Source: Synechococcus sp. WH 8016 (GTDB taxonomy: Bacteria; Cyanobacteriota; Cyanobacteriia; PCC-6307; Cyanobiaceae). From it: a stretch of 64,000 bases of DNA. This document shows, in pieces, positions 51,350 to 62,300 of the stretch. Under the pieces are notes generated by a model. It searched no databases and was not told where the DNA came from. It was given only the letters and a program-made list of their open reading frames with translations. Position 1 is the first letter of the stretch; each line of letters opens with the position of its first letter. The translations under genes and the position numbers were made by a program. The stretch is taken from the NCBI RefSeq assembly GCF_000230675.1, contig NZ_AGIK01000001.1, positions 186,001 to 250,000 of the forward strand, read 5' to 3'.

Positions 51350-52618
51350 TCAGAGCGGTGGCAGCAAACCATAAGGATCATGATGTGACTTCAATCGATT
51401 GAGGGTTGGAAGCCAGTCTTGAAAGGCGTCATCGAGTTCTGCTTGATGGAAGGACAGGTGTGGATGGATCTGCGCGAGGTGAACACCAGGGCAGTACTCA
51501 GTAAGAACGGTGTTGGCATGAAGCAGCCAATCCAGGGAACGTTTTCTCCCTTGTTCGTCATTTGCGTTCCAAACGGCATTGATCCAAGGCTTCCAGATTG
51601 CATCGCGATGAAGGAAGGAGGTGTGTGACACAGCAACCTGAGAACTCATTCCACCAAGCTGTTGGGCACTGATTTGGCATCCGGGGTGCGGACGCTTGCT
51701 AATGAGTTGATTTAAGTCTGCAATCAGTGAGGGCAATCGTCGGCCCCAGGCTGGACCGAGCCTGCTGATGACTTCGCTGTGGTTGCGCCCTTGTGCAGCT
51801 GTGGATGTTGCCAAAGCTCCAAAGGGGGGCTGAGCATGTTGGCCGGGCACCATTGTCTTGCTGGATTCAGCGCATTGGCCGAGCAGCGTTTTCAGCGCCT
51901 CCACCGCTGTCATCGCGGCATGGTCGTTAGCAAAACAAACAATGAACAGCTCAATCTTTTCGTTCCAGGCCCACTGCAAGCTGGCGCTGTGCGTCCACTG
52001 TTCCGCCGCCTCAATGGCGATTGCAAGTTGCTGAATGCTGCTTACGCTCCGCCAAATGACGAGCGGTGTGAGCTCCTGCGTACGCAACCGGATCGCCGTG
52101 ACAATGGCTAGGAATGGAGCGGCACCGAGCAGGCCTCTCCATTTCTGCTGCTCTTCATGGGGACTCACCGGGGCTGACAGCTCGAAGCAGTCGCCGTTTC
52201 CCCAAACGCCTCGCAGCCCCACGATGTGATCCATGGCTAGGCCCTGGGATCGGCTTAGGGGACTGATGCCACCCGTTAAAACAAAGCCGCATCCTGGAAG
52301 GGTGGAGAGGCCAACGGGGATTGAGCGCCCCCTGGTTTGTAGACCTTCTAAAACCTCGGCCATGGAAAGTCCTGCCCCAATCTCCACCTCATCGCCTGCT
52401 TCGCTGATCACCAGCTGGCGATGGCGCGCTCTTAAGTCCAGAGTCCAGAGTCCATCGGCAGCACAGCGACTGCTTGTGCCCCCTGAACAAACCATCAACG
52501 GGCTTGGCTGGATCCCTTGGCGAATCAGATTGGAAAGCGTGATGGCATCAGACGAGATCCACCCCGCCGGGTGTGAATCGTTGGCCAATGGATTCCAAAG
52601 CGCAGCATGCTCGGTCAC
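51350..52618 (-). CDS. FAD-binding (PCMH-type) oxidoreductase
   Basis: 422 residues. The N-terminal FAD-binding domain of vanillyl-alcohol-oxidase type is seen in PLMVCSGGTSSRCAADGLWT, VEIGAGLSMAEVLEGLQTRG, RSIPVGLSTLPGCGFVLTGG and SRSQGLAMDHIVGLRGV, followed by GLLGAAPFLAIVTAIRLRT. The C-terminal substrate half is poorly conserved; a BBE-like ending (SHHDPYGLLPPL) fits. Substrate unknown. 22 bases upstream of the SulP gene frame on the same strand. Confidence 0.85.
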   Translation of the reverse strand: MTEHAALWNPLANDSHPAGWISSDAITLSNLIRQGIQPSPLMVCSGGTSSRCAADGLWTLDLRARHRQLVISEAGDEVEIGAGLSMAEVLEGLQTRGRSIPVGLSTLPGCGFVLTGGISPLSRSQGLAMDHIVGLRGVWGNGDCFELSAPVSPHEEQQKWRGLLGAAPFLAIVTAIRLRTQELTPLVIWRSVSSIQQLAIAIEAAEQWTHSASLQWAWNEKIELFIVCFANDHAAMTAVEALKTLLGQCAESSKTMVPGQHAQPPFGALATSTAAQGRNHSEVISRLGPAWGRRLPSLIADLNQLISKRPHPGCQISAQQLGGMSSQVAVSHTSFLHRDAIWKPWINAVWNANDEQGRKRSLDWLLHANTVLTEYCPGVHLAQIHPHLSFHQAELDDAFQDWLPTLNRLKSHHDPYGLLPPL

Positions 52619-52712
52619 GTTTTGGCTCCCATGCGAACCGGTGGTCGAGGCAAGACCAACAAGCGCGATTCAACAATGCCGAGGATAGTGTCGTGGGAGT
52701 GGAACGAACCGA

Positions 52713-53846
<1,134 letters not shown>

Positions 53847-53927
53847 AGAACGCGCGTTGTCACTCGTTTTCTCAATGAATGTGTCCCGCGTAAGTCCAAA
53901 GAGACTTGTCCATATAAGCGAGGCTGA

Positions 53928-54119
53928 TCAATCCAGGGTCAAGCTTATTGTTCCTGCTTTTTCCACAGAATCAGCCGCGTTTTCCACGGGCTTCATGCGG
54001 GATCCCGGCCCATTGCTGAGAGTCTGTGGTTTTCCCAATTTGGCTTTAATTGAACTTGACAGCTTCAGCAATGCCAGCACTCGGTTCAAATGCATCACGA
54101 CCCGGTCTTCGAGATCCAC
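53928..54119 (-). CDS. Possible small hypothetical protein (63 aa)
   Basis: GTG 54119 opens VDLEDRVVMHLNRVLALLKL, then SSSIKAKLGKPQTLSNGPGS and PVENAADSVEKAGTISLTLD. It lies in the 390-base gap after cbiX and reads more protein-like than the plus frame over the same bases. There is no clear ribosome binding site. The rest of the gap shows nothing. Confidence 0.35.
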   Translation of the reverse strand: MDLEDRVVMHLNRVLALLKLSSSIKAKLGKPQTLSNGPGSRMKPVENAADSVEKAGTISLTLD

Positions 54120-54240
54120 TGGGGCGCAATGAATCTCACCTGGGTTTCCCTCTCATTCCCTCAATGTCTTCGGTTTTGACTGTTGCCCCCTTCATGTGTC
54201 TTCCTTAGTAACGAGCCCCGCCGACGATTGCCCTTCTTCC

Positions 54241-54504
54241 ATGGATCGATATCACCTTGAACATTGCGAAACTCCCGTCGCTGAATCACTCAACGACCTA
54301 GGAATTTCATTGGTGAGCATGGAAGCGGAAATCCCCGAGGTTCTTTATCGCGGAATGAAGGATTTCATTGGATTAAATCCTCGCTGGGATCAATATCGTC
54401 TGCTTAGTTCAGCAATTGCTCAATTTTTAGTGCAAAATGGTTGTACTGATCGAGCCGTTACTGAGCGCTACCTCGATGATCTTTTTACTCGCTCTCAGGT
54501 CTGA
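54241..54504 (+). CDS. DUF2811-family protein
   Basis: 87 residues from ATG 54241 (MDRYHLEHCETPVAESLNDL); the frame is open to 54196. Core: VSMEAEIPEVLYRGMKDFIG, NPRWDQYRLLSSAIAQFLVQ, NGCTDRAVTERYLDDLF. This matches the small cyanobacterial DUF2811 family (EIPExLxxxMxxFxxxxPxWDQYRL...QNG...RxYLDxLF). Function unknown. The end overlaps the convergent GMC gene by 20 bases. Confidence 0.85.
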   Translation: MDRYHLEHCETPVAESLNDLGISLVSMEAEIPEVLYRGMKDFIGLNPRWDQYRLLSSAIAQFLVQNGCTDRAVTERYLDDLFTRSQV

Positions 54505-56143
54505 GCGCTTGCAAACAAGCTCTCCTCGTTAGGGCCATCATCGTCAACGTTGGACTTTGCCACGCTGAAGAGGGCCAACAGGAGCCGTCCACGACCAACA
54601 CATTTGGACAGCGCCAGAGGCGATTCCAGGCATCCACAACGCTGTTGTTCTCATCGCTGCCCATCGGAGCTCCACCCAGCTCGTGCACGTAGTACCCAGG
54701 CGGAGGCGCGCCTGCTTTCATGGCCTCCATGTTGCTGACAACAGGTTCGATCAGCGGCACCTTGACAAGATCCGTGAGCGGTTGAATCTCCCCTCCACCA
54801 AGAGCAATGGCCTCAGCCATCATGGTGTGCATGTGAGCCACCATCGCTGTTTCGTTCGCTCCCCATCGGCAGCTGATATGCGGGATCGGAACGCCCCAGC
54901 GATCGACTGTTTCCGACAAGGTGACCCGGTTTTGAGCGGACGGAAGCACTTCCCCGTGACCAATCAGAAAACCCAAGCGACAGTCGGGATTCCTTTTTAA
55001 CCACCAGGGCGGATCAAAGCGATTGATTGCGCCCCAAAGTCCATACCCTCTTGAAAATGGGAGAAGCCCGTCGCGTTGTGGTGGGAGACTCCCAAAGGGA
55101 AGGAAAAAACTTCCAGCCCCCGACAATTGGCTGGTGGGGTCTTGGTCTTGGAGAGGTTGACGCCCACTCCTGCTTGGAACGGCAAAGAAGCGGCAGGTGG
55201 AGACGTGATCCATCAAGTGACGTCCCAGGCTGGCTGAGGGATCCTGAAAGCCTCCTTCTGGTGCTGAGCCCTCTGAGAGCAATAGAAATCGCAGCGAGGC
55301 AATGGTGGAAGCGCAGAGAACCACCAAAGCTGCCTCCAAGGCCATGCGCTCACCGTTGCGTTGATCGATCACAACGACTCCGCGGGCACGACTTTGATCG
55401 CCGTTCATCAGTAGGCGTTCTGCCAGGTGCCCTGACAGCACTTCCACGCGTCCAGTGGAGAGGGCTGCGTTGAGACTGCTTCCCGGACTGCTTGATGGGG
55501 GCCATGGACACTCTGCGGACGGTTGATGTGCTGAAAACCCGCGGGAGTGAATCATCTTGATGTCAGCCGAGTCCTGGAGGTCCCTCGCCAGCTGTTCTTC
55601 CTCTGGGGTGAAGCTCAGGGGTGCGGTGGTGCATCCATCTGGGAGCTGCGCTAGTCCATCTCTGTTGCCATGAACAGCAAATTGCCGCTCCAGAGAGGAA
55701 TAATGCGGATCGAGATCTTGATGGGAAATCGGCCAGGAGTACCCGTGGCCATCCCGTTCTGCAGCTTTAAATTCCAGGTCTGAGAGTCGAAGGGTGATTC
55801 CACCCCAGGTCAAACTTCTGCCTCCAACCTGGCGTCCTTGAGTCCAGAGAAAAGGTTGATCGTTTGGTGTGGAATACGGATAGCGCTGCTCATCGGCATA
55901 GAGCAGTGGATTGTGTTTCCAATAGCCGGGGTGCTGGGCCTGAAGCCGATGCTGTCCGCTGAGAAGGCCGCGAACCCGTCTCATGCTGTTGCTGGGTTCG
56001 CTCCCCAGGGCCTCTTGAGCGCTGAGGTCGGGTCCTGTTTCCACCACCAGGACACGGACCCCTGCTTCAGCGAGCGTTTGGGCGGCCACGCCTCCGGTTG
56101 CACCTGAACCGATCACGATGGCTTCGAAGGGTTTCAGCGGCAC
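54485..56143 (-). CDS. GMC-family oxidoreductase
   Basis: 552 residues. FAD motif AIVIGSGATGGVAAQTLAEA, then VLVVETGPDLSAQEALGSEP and QGRQVGGRSLTWGGITLRLS. The C-terminal GMC region has GYYVHELGGAPMGSDENNSV and NVLVVDGSCWPSSAWQSPTL. The closest known type is the glucose/choline/gluconate dehydrogenase group; alcohol substrate unknown. No signal peptide. A 44-residue gene (56165-56299) lies 21 bases upstream on the same strand and is likely its partner. Confidence 0.92.
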   Translation of the reverse strand: MPLKPFEAIVIGSGATGGVAAQTLAEAGVRVLVVETGPDLSAQEALGSEPSNSMRRVRGLLSGQHRLQAQHPGYWKHNPLLYADEQRYPYSTPNDQPFLWTQGRQVGGRSLTWGGITLRLSDLEFKAAERDGHGYSWPISHQDLDPHYSSLERQFAVHGNRDGLAQLPDGCTTAPLSFTPEEEQLARDLQDSADIKMIHSRGFSAHQPSAECPWPPSSSPGSSLNAALSTGRVEVLSGHLAERLLMNGDQSRARGVVVIDQRNGERMALEAALVVLCASTIASLRFLLLSEGSAPEGGFQDPSASLGRHLMDHVSTCRFFAVPSRSGRQPLQDQDPTSQLSGAGSFFLPFGSLPPQRDGLLPFSRGYGLWGAINRFDPPWWLKRNPDCRLGFLIGHGEVLPSAQNRVTLSETVDRWGVPIPHISCRWGANETAMVAHMHTMMAEAIALGGGEIQPLTDLVKVPLIEPVVSNMEAMKAGAPPPGYYVHELGGAPMGSDENNSVVDAWNRLWRCPNVLVVDGSCWPSSAWQSPTLTMMALTRRACLQALRPESE

Positions 56144-56164
56144 AGCTCAAGCGATGACCTGTTC

Positions 56165-56299
56165 TTAGTGTCCCTCTTCGCCAGCGGATTCGATCAGCTG
56201 TTCGATCAGCTGAGTGACCTGGCAGAGACTGAGTGCCTTGATCAGTCGTTGGGATGGGGATGTCTTGATCCAATCATTGAAGTTCCCCTCAGACTTCAT
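56165..56299 (-). CDS. 44-residue protein upstream of GMC oxidoreductase
   Basis: ATG 56299 is preceded by CAGGA (ribosome binding site) and runs to TAA 56165: MKSEGNFNDWIKTSPSQRLI, KALSLCQVTQLIEQLIESAG, then EEGH. It is amphipathic and helical with one Cys. An internal 12-base direct repeat (56189-56212) duplicates QLIE as QLIEQLIE. With 21 bases to the GMC start and the same strand, it likely shares the transcript. It may be a small subunit or chaperone of the oxidoreductase. No family is recognised. Confidence 0.6.
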   Translation of the reverse strand: MKSEGNFNDWIKTSPSQRLIKALSLCQVTQLIEQLIESAGEEGH

Positions 56300-56428
56300 T
56301 CCTGATAGTGATTGCTATTTGAAGTAAGAATCGATCTAATAAGCCTTGCTTTGGACAGTCTTGATGTTTTGTTGATCGGATTAATGCGGAATTAGTTTTT
56401 AGGATAAAGTTTTTGACTTATTTGTTTT

Positions 56429-56542
56429 ATGAGAAGTGAGGTTTTGTATTGCGCGCGCCCATTCATGGGTGACCCTCTACTTGTCAATCAATGGTTTAAG
56501 TGTGAGAACACGTTGCTGGGTCTGAAGTCCAAGAATGAATGA
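56429..56542 (+). CDS. Possible 37-residue protein before a terminator
   Basis: ATG 56429 to TGA 56542: MRSEVLYCARPFMGDPLLVN, then QWFKCENTLLGLKSKNE. A hairpin with T-run polarity for the plus strand lies 36 bases downstream, which would end this transcript. Otherwise the 300-base gap is AT-rich and empty. No ribosome binding site is obvious. Family unknown. Confidence 0.4.
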   Translation: MRSEVLYCARPFMGDPLLVNQWFKCENTLLGLKSKNE

Positions 56543-56577
56543 TTCTTCGAACATGGATGGGATTGACGTGTCAAACA

Positions 56578-56608
56578 TTAAAAAACCCCTCGTAAAGAGG
56601 GGCTTTTT
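56578..56608. terminator. Bidirectional intrinsic terminator
   Basis: CCCCTC (56586-56591) pairs with GAGGGG (56597-56602) around GTAAA. It is flanked by an A-run on the left and a T-run (56604-56608) on the right, so it can stop transcription both ways: tRNA-fMet from the minus strand and any plus transcript from the 56429 ORF. Confidence 0.85.
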
Positions 56609-56612
56609 GATT

Positions 56613-56689
<77 letters not shown>

Positions 56690-56742
56690 TTGACTTCAAA
56701 ACTATACAACTTGGGGTTCACAGCCCTAGCGATTGTGAGCAT

Positions 56743-57714
56743 TCACGCGCGGAGCTCTCCCTTCACTTCGAGCCGCAGGCCTGGGCCGATGATCAACATC
56801 TTGTCCTCCAGTTCGTCCAGGCTCCCCTGAGTGATCCAATCAAGTTGACGCAGTAGATGCAGCGCGACCGCCTGTTTGGCACGACGAGAGCCATCTTCCA
56901 CCTTGATCGCAACTCCCAGGCCATCTCCCGTTCTGCTCAGGCACTGAACGCCTTCGGCCCCCCCCTTGCTAATGACCTGCTGATGCGAGCGGGACATGAG
57001 CTCTGTGTCGAAGCGACCCTCTCCGGCCACAAGCTTGGGGTGGGCGAGCATCGCTCTGCTGATTTGCTCTAGCTCTGCATGGGTTGAAGCGCCGAGATGG
57101 GCGTAGAGCAAGGCGATCTGGGACAGCTGCAGGAGCAGGGTGGGCGCACCGCAGTCATCGCGCTCAGCCACGAGTTCCTGCGCTGGGAGTCCAAGGATTT
57201 CCCCCACGCGCCGATTGATTTCTTGCTGCAGTGGATGGTCACCTTGGAGATAGCTCTCGAGGGGCCACCCCATTTTTCGTGATGTGGCAAGGAATGCCGC
57301 ATGTTTTCCAGAGCAATTGTGCTCCAGGGGACTGTGACCCCAAGCTGGAATTGGACAGTGGAGGTCGTCCGGCTCTAGTTGGGCGTTCCAAAGCAGTCGG
57401 AACGCTTCCCTGGCATGTTCAGCAGTCCCGGCATGGGAGGCACAACTGATCGCCAAGCCGCGATCGCCAAAGTCATAGCTTCCGGAGGCGCCACTGCTGA
57501 GGGCAGGCAATGCCTGGAAGGGCTTGAGTGCTGATCTCACGAAGGTTTCATGATCAGCCCGTCCGGCCTTCATCAGGATTCTGCCTTTTGCATCACAGAC
57601 CACGGCATGGACGCGATGGATGGATTCCACCGAGGAACCTCGTTTCAGCACGACCTCAAAAGCAGGACAGCTGGAGTTTCTGGACGATCTGCCGTAGCCA
57701 GAAGAAAGGGTCAT
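56743..57714 (-). CDS. L-asparaginase (AnsA type of Rhizobium etli)
   Basis: 323 residues: VVLKRGSSVESIHRVHAVVC, HETFVRSALKPFQALPALSS, GLAISCASHAGTAEHAREAF, NCSGKHAAFLATSRKMGWP, ERDDCGAPTLLLQLSQIALL and VISKGGAEGVQCLSR. The SxKP and NCSGKHA blocks mark the R. etli-type asparaginase family, unrelated to the E. coli type. It hydrolyses asparagine to aspartate and ammonia. Possibly the end of the minus-strand run 59250-56743. Confidence 0.88.
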   Translation of the reverse strand: MTLSSGYGRSSRNSSCPAFEVVLKRGSSVESIHRVHAVVCDAKGRILMKAGRADHETFVRSALKPFQALPALSSGASGSYDFGDRGLAISCASHAGTAEHAREAFRLLWNAQLEPDDLHCPIPAWGHSPLEHNCSGKHAAFLATSRKMGWPLESYLQGDHPLQQEINRRVGEILGLPAQELVAERDDCGAPTLLLQLSQIALLYAHLGASTHAELEQISRAMLAHPKLVAGEGRFDTELMSRSHQQVISKGGAEGVQCLSRTGDGLGVAIKVEDGSRRAKQAVALHLLRQLDWITQGSLDELEDKMLIIGPGLRLEVKGELRA

Positions 57715-57747
57715 AGAGGAGATCTCAGCAAGAAAATGTCAGCGAAA

Positions 57748-58242
57748 TTAGAGAGCCGTACAGAGGCTGGCTCCACCAAGAATCAGACCTGTGGTTGTGG
57801 CCATGGCTCTGCCTAGCCGTCCAAGGATGGGGCGAACTTCATGTTGGGCAAGCAGCAGATCACGTTCGCGCCAGGACAAGGGTTTTTCCCAAACCTGTCC
57901 GTCATACCAACCGGATTCTTCGTATTCCACGCGTTCAGAAAGAAGACGCTTGTGGACATAGCTCCAACCCAGCCATTGGCGCACCAATAACAACATCGGT
58001 AAAACCAGCCCCGAAACAGCACCTGACAGCACGAGGCGAACGGGATCGTGTCTCAAGCTCCAACTACCGCTCGCGATCAACACGGTGAGAGGAACGATCA
58101 GAAGCCAACTCAAAACCAAAGCTTTGTCTAGATCGATTTGTCGATGACGCGGCCAGGCAAAAAACCATGATTGGCTGAGCTGGGAAAACTCTTCCTGGGG
58201 ACGTTGGTCCGGGGGAACAGGGCAGGAGATTGTCGCGGCCAT
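57748..58242 (-). CDS. Ycf36/CGLD27-like membrane protein (DUF1230)
   Basis: 164 residues. CPVPPDQRPQEEFSQLSQSW then FFAWPRHRQIDLDKAL is the strong signature of the DUF1230/Ycf36 family, known as CGLD27 in green algae. Two or three helices follow (ALVLSWLLIVPLTVLIASGS, GLVLPMLLLVRQWLGWSYV), then YEESGWYDGQVWEKPLSWRE. It is found in cyanobacteria and plastids; the plant members are linked to photosynthesis and iron stress. It lies 11 bases after rsfS. Confidence 0.88.
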   Translation of the reverse strand: MAATISCPVPPDQRPQEEFSQLSQSWFFAWPRHRQIDLDKALVLSWLLIVPLTVLIASGSWSLRHDPVRLVLSGAVSGLVLPMLLLVRQWLGWSYVHKRLLSERVEYEESGWYDGQVWEKPLSWRERDLLLAQHEVRPILGRLGRAMATTTGLILGGASLCTAL

Positions 58243-58253
58243 ATGAACAGGTG

Positions 58254-58622
58254 TCAGAGGCCTGTGGATGTCTCGGACGCTAGATGGGGACGGCGTTCAC
58301 CGTGACTCCAGAACGCTTCTAGGTCGTAATAACTGCGTTCCTGCGATTGCAGGATGTGAACAATCAACTCGCCGTAATCCAGCAGGGCCCAGCGACCTTC
58401 ATTCAGCCCTTCCTTGCGCAAGGGGAGTCGTTGCGCTTCCTCTTCCAGGCGGTCTTCAACCGATCGAGCCATGGCCTTGACCTGAACGTCACTCTGACCG
58501 CCTGCAATCACTAACCAATCGGCCAGGCTTGAGACCTCTTCGACCCGAATCAGCTGGATATCCACACCCTTGCGGTCATCGCAAGCCTCGGCTGCAAGCT
58601 CAGCGAGTTGTTCACTATCCAT
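58254..58622 (-). CDS. rsfS: Ribosomal silencing factor RsfS
   Basis: 122 residues from ATG 58622 (MDSEQLAELAAEACDDRKGV). Family core: DIQLIRVEEVSSLADWLVIA, GGQSDVQVKAMARSVEDRLE, GRWALLDYGELIVHILQSQE and RSYYDLEAFW. RsfS binds ribosomal protein uL14 and blocks subunit joining in nutrient limitation. It overlaps the DUF3318 gene by 8 bases. Confidence 0.95.
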   Translation of the reverse strand: MDSEQLAELAAEACDDRKGVDIQLIRVEEVSSLADWLVIAGGQSDVQVKAMARSVEDRLEEEAQRLPLRKEGLNEGRWALLDYGELIVHILQSQERSYYDLEAFWSHGERRPHLASETSTGL

Positions 58623-59250
58623 AAACGTTCTCGCTGGCAACGGATTGATTGGAGCCTTGTTGCTGAGCCATTTCAGCCCTTGCTTTGCCTGCACTTTTGC
58701 GGAGGGCTTCCAGCCGATCTTCGTAAAAACTCCGCTTTTTCTTTTTGCGTGTCTGCTCCACTAACTCCTTGAGGGCGCCACCCAAGCTTTTGTAGGAGTT
58801 CGGAACGCTGTAACCAAAGCGGCAAGCCAGATCAATCGCCCGCTCATCTGCTGCGATCGCATCACGAAGACGCTTCTCGGCGTTGTTTTTGAGATATAGG
58901 CGATAGCCAGCAAACCCGGACAAGCCAAGGGCCATGAACAACAGCAGACCGTCCTGGACCCAAAGCTCACCAATCGCGCCGCCCAGGCCAATAGCCAGAG
59001 CAGCCATTTCCCATCCATCTCTGGGGATGGTGTCGTTTTGGATGCGACCAACTTCGTGCCAAAACAGCAGGTTTCTGTGATCGAGAGCGAAGCTGTCCCA
59101 TAGGTCGAGATCCACCTGAATCTCGACCTCATCTCTGCCGATCTCTTCAAGCGTGATCAGAGCAGGTTCCACAGCAGCAGCAGCTTCCACGAACACCCAG
59201 CTCTGCATCTCTGGTGGCAGCAACCCTTTCAGTCGCTGGAGCTCACTCAT
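58615..59250 (-). CDS. DUF3318-family membrane-associated protein
   Basis: 211 residues: MSELQRLKGLLPPEMQSWVF, LITLEEIGRDEVEIQVDLDL, WDSFALDHRNLLFWHEVGRI, then two hydrophobic stretches (MAALAIGLGGAIGELWVQDG, LLLFMALGLSGFAGYRLYL) and a basic C-terminus. NLLFWHEVGRIQNDTIPRDG, with a zinc-protease-like HExxR, is the cyanobacterial DUF3318 hallmark. Unknown function. Divergent from carB. Confidence 0.88.
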   Translation of the reverse strand: MSELQRLKGLLPPEMQSWVFVEAAAAVEPALITLEEIGRDEVEIQVDLDLWDSFALDHRNLLFWHEVGRIQNDTIPRDGWEMAALAIGLGGAIGELWVQDGLLLFMALGLSGFAGYRLYLKNNAEKRLRDAIAADERAIDLACRFGYSVPNSYKSLGGALKELVEQTRKKKKRSFYEDRLEALRKSAGKARAEMAQQQGSNQSVASENVYG

Positions 59251-59369
59251 GGTGAATCAAGCACTCCTTTCCCCCAACGCTAGCGACCAACCGACCCGAA
59301 AGGTTGCTGGTGAAATCTTTCAAGGGCTCCACATGGGAGTATTGGCTGGTTTGGCTGTATTGAAGGCCC

Positions 59370-62300
59370 ATGCCCCGGCGGAACGATCTTCGTCGCATCC
59401 TCCTGTTGGGTTCCGGACCGATTGTGATCGGACAGGCCTGCGAGTTCGACTATTCGGGAACTCAGGCTTGTAAAGCCCTGAGGGCAGAGGGATTTGAGGT
59501 CATCCTGATCAACTCGAATCCGGCTTCGATCATGACGGATCCGGAAATGGCGGATCGCACGTACGTCGAGCCGCTCACGCCGGACGTTGTTACGCGCGTG
59601 ATTGAACAGGAGCGGCCCGATGCCTTGCTTCCAACCATGGGAGGGCAGACCGCTCTAAATCTGGCGGTTGCTCTCGCCGAAAATGGAACGTTGGAGCGGT
59701 TTGGCGTTGAGCTGATTGGTGCTGATCTCAAAGCAATTCAAAAAGCGGAAGACCGTCAACTGTTCAAGCAGGCGATGGAGCGCATTGGCGTTCACGTGTG
59801 CCCGTCAGGGATCGCGTCCAATTTGGACGAGGCTGAATCTGTTGGTGCCTCGATTGGCAGCTATCCACGCATCATTCGACCCGCCTTCACGCTCGGTGGA
59901 AGTGGCGGGGGGATTGCCTACAACCCCGAGGAGTTCAGTGCCATTTGCAAGACAGGCCTTGATGCCAGTCCTGTCTCTCAAATTCTGATTGAGAAATCTC
60001 TTCTCGGCTGGAAGGAATTTGAGCTTGAGGTGATGCGTGATTTGGCAGACAACGTCGTGATTGTTTGCAGCATCGAGAATTTGGATCCCATGGGGGTCCA
60101 CACCGGTGACTCGATCACCGTGGCACCAGCCCAAACGCTGACAGATCGGGAATACCAAAGGTTGCGAGATCAATCGATCGCGATCATTCGTGAGATCGGT
60201 GTGGCCACAGGTGGCAGCAATATTCAGTTCGCCATCAATCCGGCTGATGGCGAAGTGGTGGTGATCGAAATGAATCCAAGGGTGAGTCGCTCCTCTGCCT
60301 TGGCCAGCAAGGCCACTGGATTTCCGATTGCCAAGATCGCTGCGAGGTTGGCGATTGGATACACCCTCGATGAGATCCTCAACGACATCACTGGGAAGAC
60401 ACCAGCCTGTTTTGAGCCGACCATCGACTACGTGGTGACGAAAGTCCCTCGCTTTGCATTTGAAAAGTTCCGGGGATCTCCCGCTGTTTTGACAACCGCG
60501 ATGAAGTCGGTTGGTGAGGCGATGGCCATCGGTCGTTGTTTCGAAGAGTCGTTCCAGAAAGCCTTGCGATCCTTGGAAACTGGTCTGTCCGGCTGGGGGG
60601 GTGATCGTCCGGAGCCCTCGTGCTCCAAAACCGATCTTGAACGCTCGCTACGGACACCTTCTCCCGATCGGATTTTAGCTGTCCGTAGCGCCATGCTGGC
60701 AGGAATGACGGATGATCATATTTATGAATTGAGCCATATTGATCCTTGGTTTCTTGCAAAGTTAAGGGGATTGATTGATGCTGAATCTGAGCTTTTAAAG
60801 GGCCGCACGCTCGGAGATCTGGATGAGCCAGCGCTGTTAAAACTTAAAATGTTGGGGTATTCAGATCGTCAAATTGCCTGGTTTGTTGATAGTAAAGAGC
60901 TGGATGTGCGAGAGCGCAGGGATCAATTGGGTGTGATTCCTGTCTTTAAAACAGTGGATACATGCGCCGCTGAATTTGCCTCCTCCACTCCTTATCACTA
61001 CTCAACCTATGAACGTCCGCTATTTCGCTTGAAGCCAGATGGACAACTTCAACCCATGGCTCCTTCCACTGAAGTTGCCGTTGAAACAAGACCCAAGCTA
61101 ATGATTTTGGGTGGAGGTCCTAATCGCATCGGCCAGGGTATTGAATTTGATTACTGTTGTTGTCACGCCTCTTTCTCTGCGCAGGATCAGGGTTTTGCGA
61201 CGGTGATGTTGAACAGCAATCCTGAGACGGTCTCTACGGATTACGACAGCAGTGACCGTCTTTATTTTGAGCCTCTAACGCTCGAAGATGTGCTGAATGT
61301 GATTGAGGCAGAGTGCCCCAGTGGAGTGATTGTTCAATTTGGTGGGCAGACACCTCTCAAGCTTGCATTGCCTCTTTTGAACTGGTTGTCAACACCGAAG
61401 GGAGTGTCGACCGGGACTCAAATTTGGGGAACCTCACCAGAATCTATCGATCTCGCGGAAGATCGAGAACAGTTCGAGGCCATTTTGCGCAAACTTGATA
61501 TCCGACAACCTCGTAATGGTCTGGCTCGAAGTGAAATTGAAGCGCGATCCATTGCTGGCAAGGTTGGCTATCCCGTCGTGGTTCGTCCCTCCTATGTTTT
61601 AGGTGGGCGCGCTATGGAAGTCGTCTACGACGAGACGGAGCTCAATCGCTATATGAAAGAAGCTGTTCAAGTAGAGCCAGATCACCCTGTGCTGATTGAT
61701 CAGTATCTAGAAAATGCTGTTGAGGTTGATGTTGATGCCCTTTGTGATCGTGAGGGCACTGTTGTGATTGGTGGCTTGATGGAACATATCGAACCGGCAG
61801 GAATTCACTCTGGAGATTCAGCCTGTTGTTTGCCTTCTATCTCTCTGAGTGATGATGCTTTGGCTGTTATTCGGCGTTGGAGTGAGGCGTTAGCGACCAC
61901 ATTGAAAGTTCAAGGATTGATTAATTTGCAATTCGCGGTTCAACGTGATGTCGATGGAGAAGAGAAGGTGTTCATCATCGAAGCCAATCCCCGTGCGTCT
62001 CGAACGGTTCCCTTTGTGGCCAAAGCCACCGGTGTGCCTTTGGCCCGTCTGGCAACACGCCTGATGGCTGGTGAAACCTTGAGTCAGGTTGGTCTGCTGA
62101 AGGAGCCCATTCCTCCTTTGCAAACCGTGAAAGAAGCGGTGCTCCCCTTCCGGCGTTTTCCAGGGGCCGATTCTCTTCTCGGTCCGGAGATGCGCTCGAC
62201 TGGTGAAGTGATGGGTTCTGCATCTGATTTCGGCATGGCTTTTGCCAAGGCAGAACTCGCGGCAGGGGAAGCGCTGCCTACCGCCGGAACCGTCTTCCTT

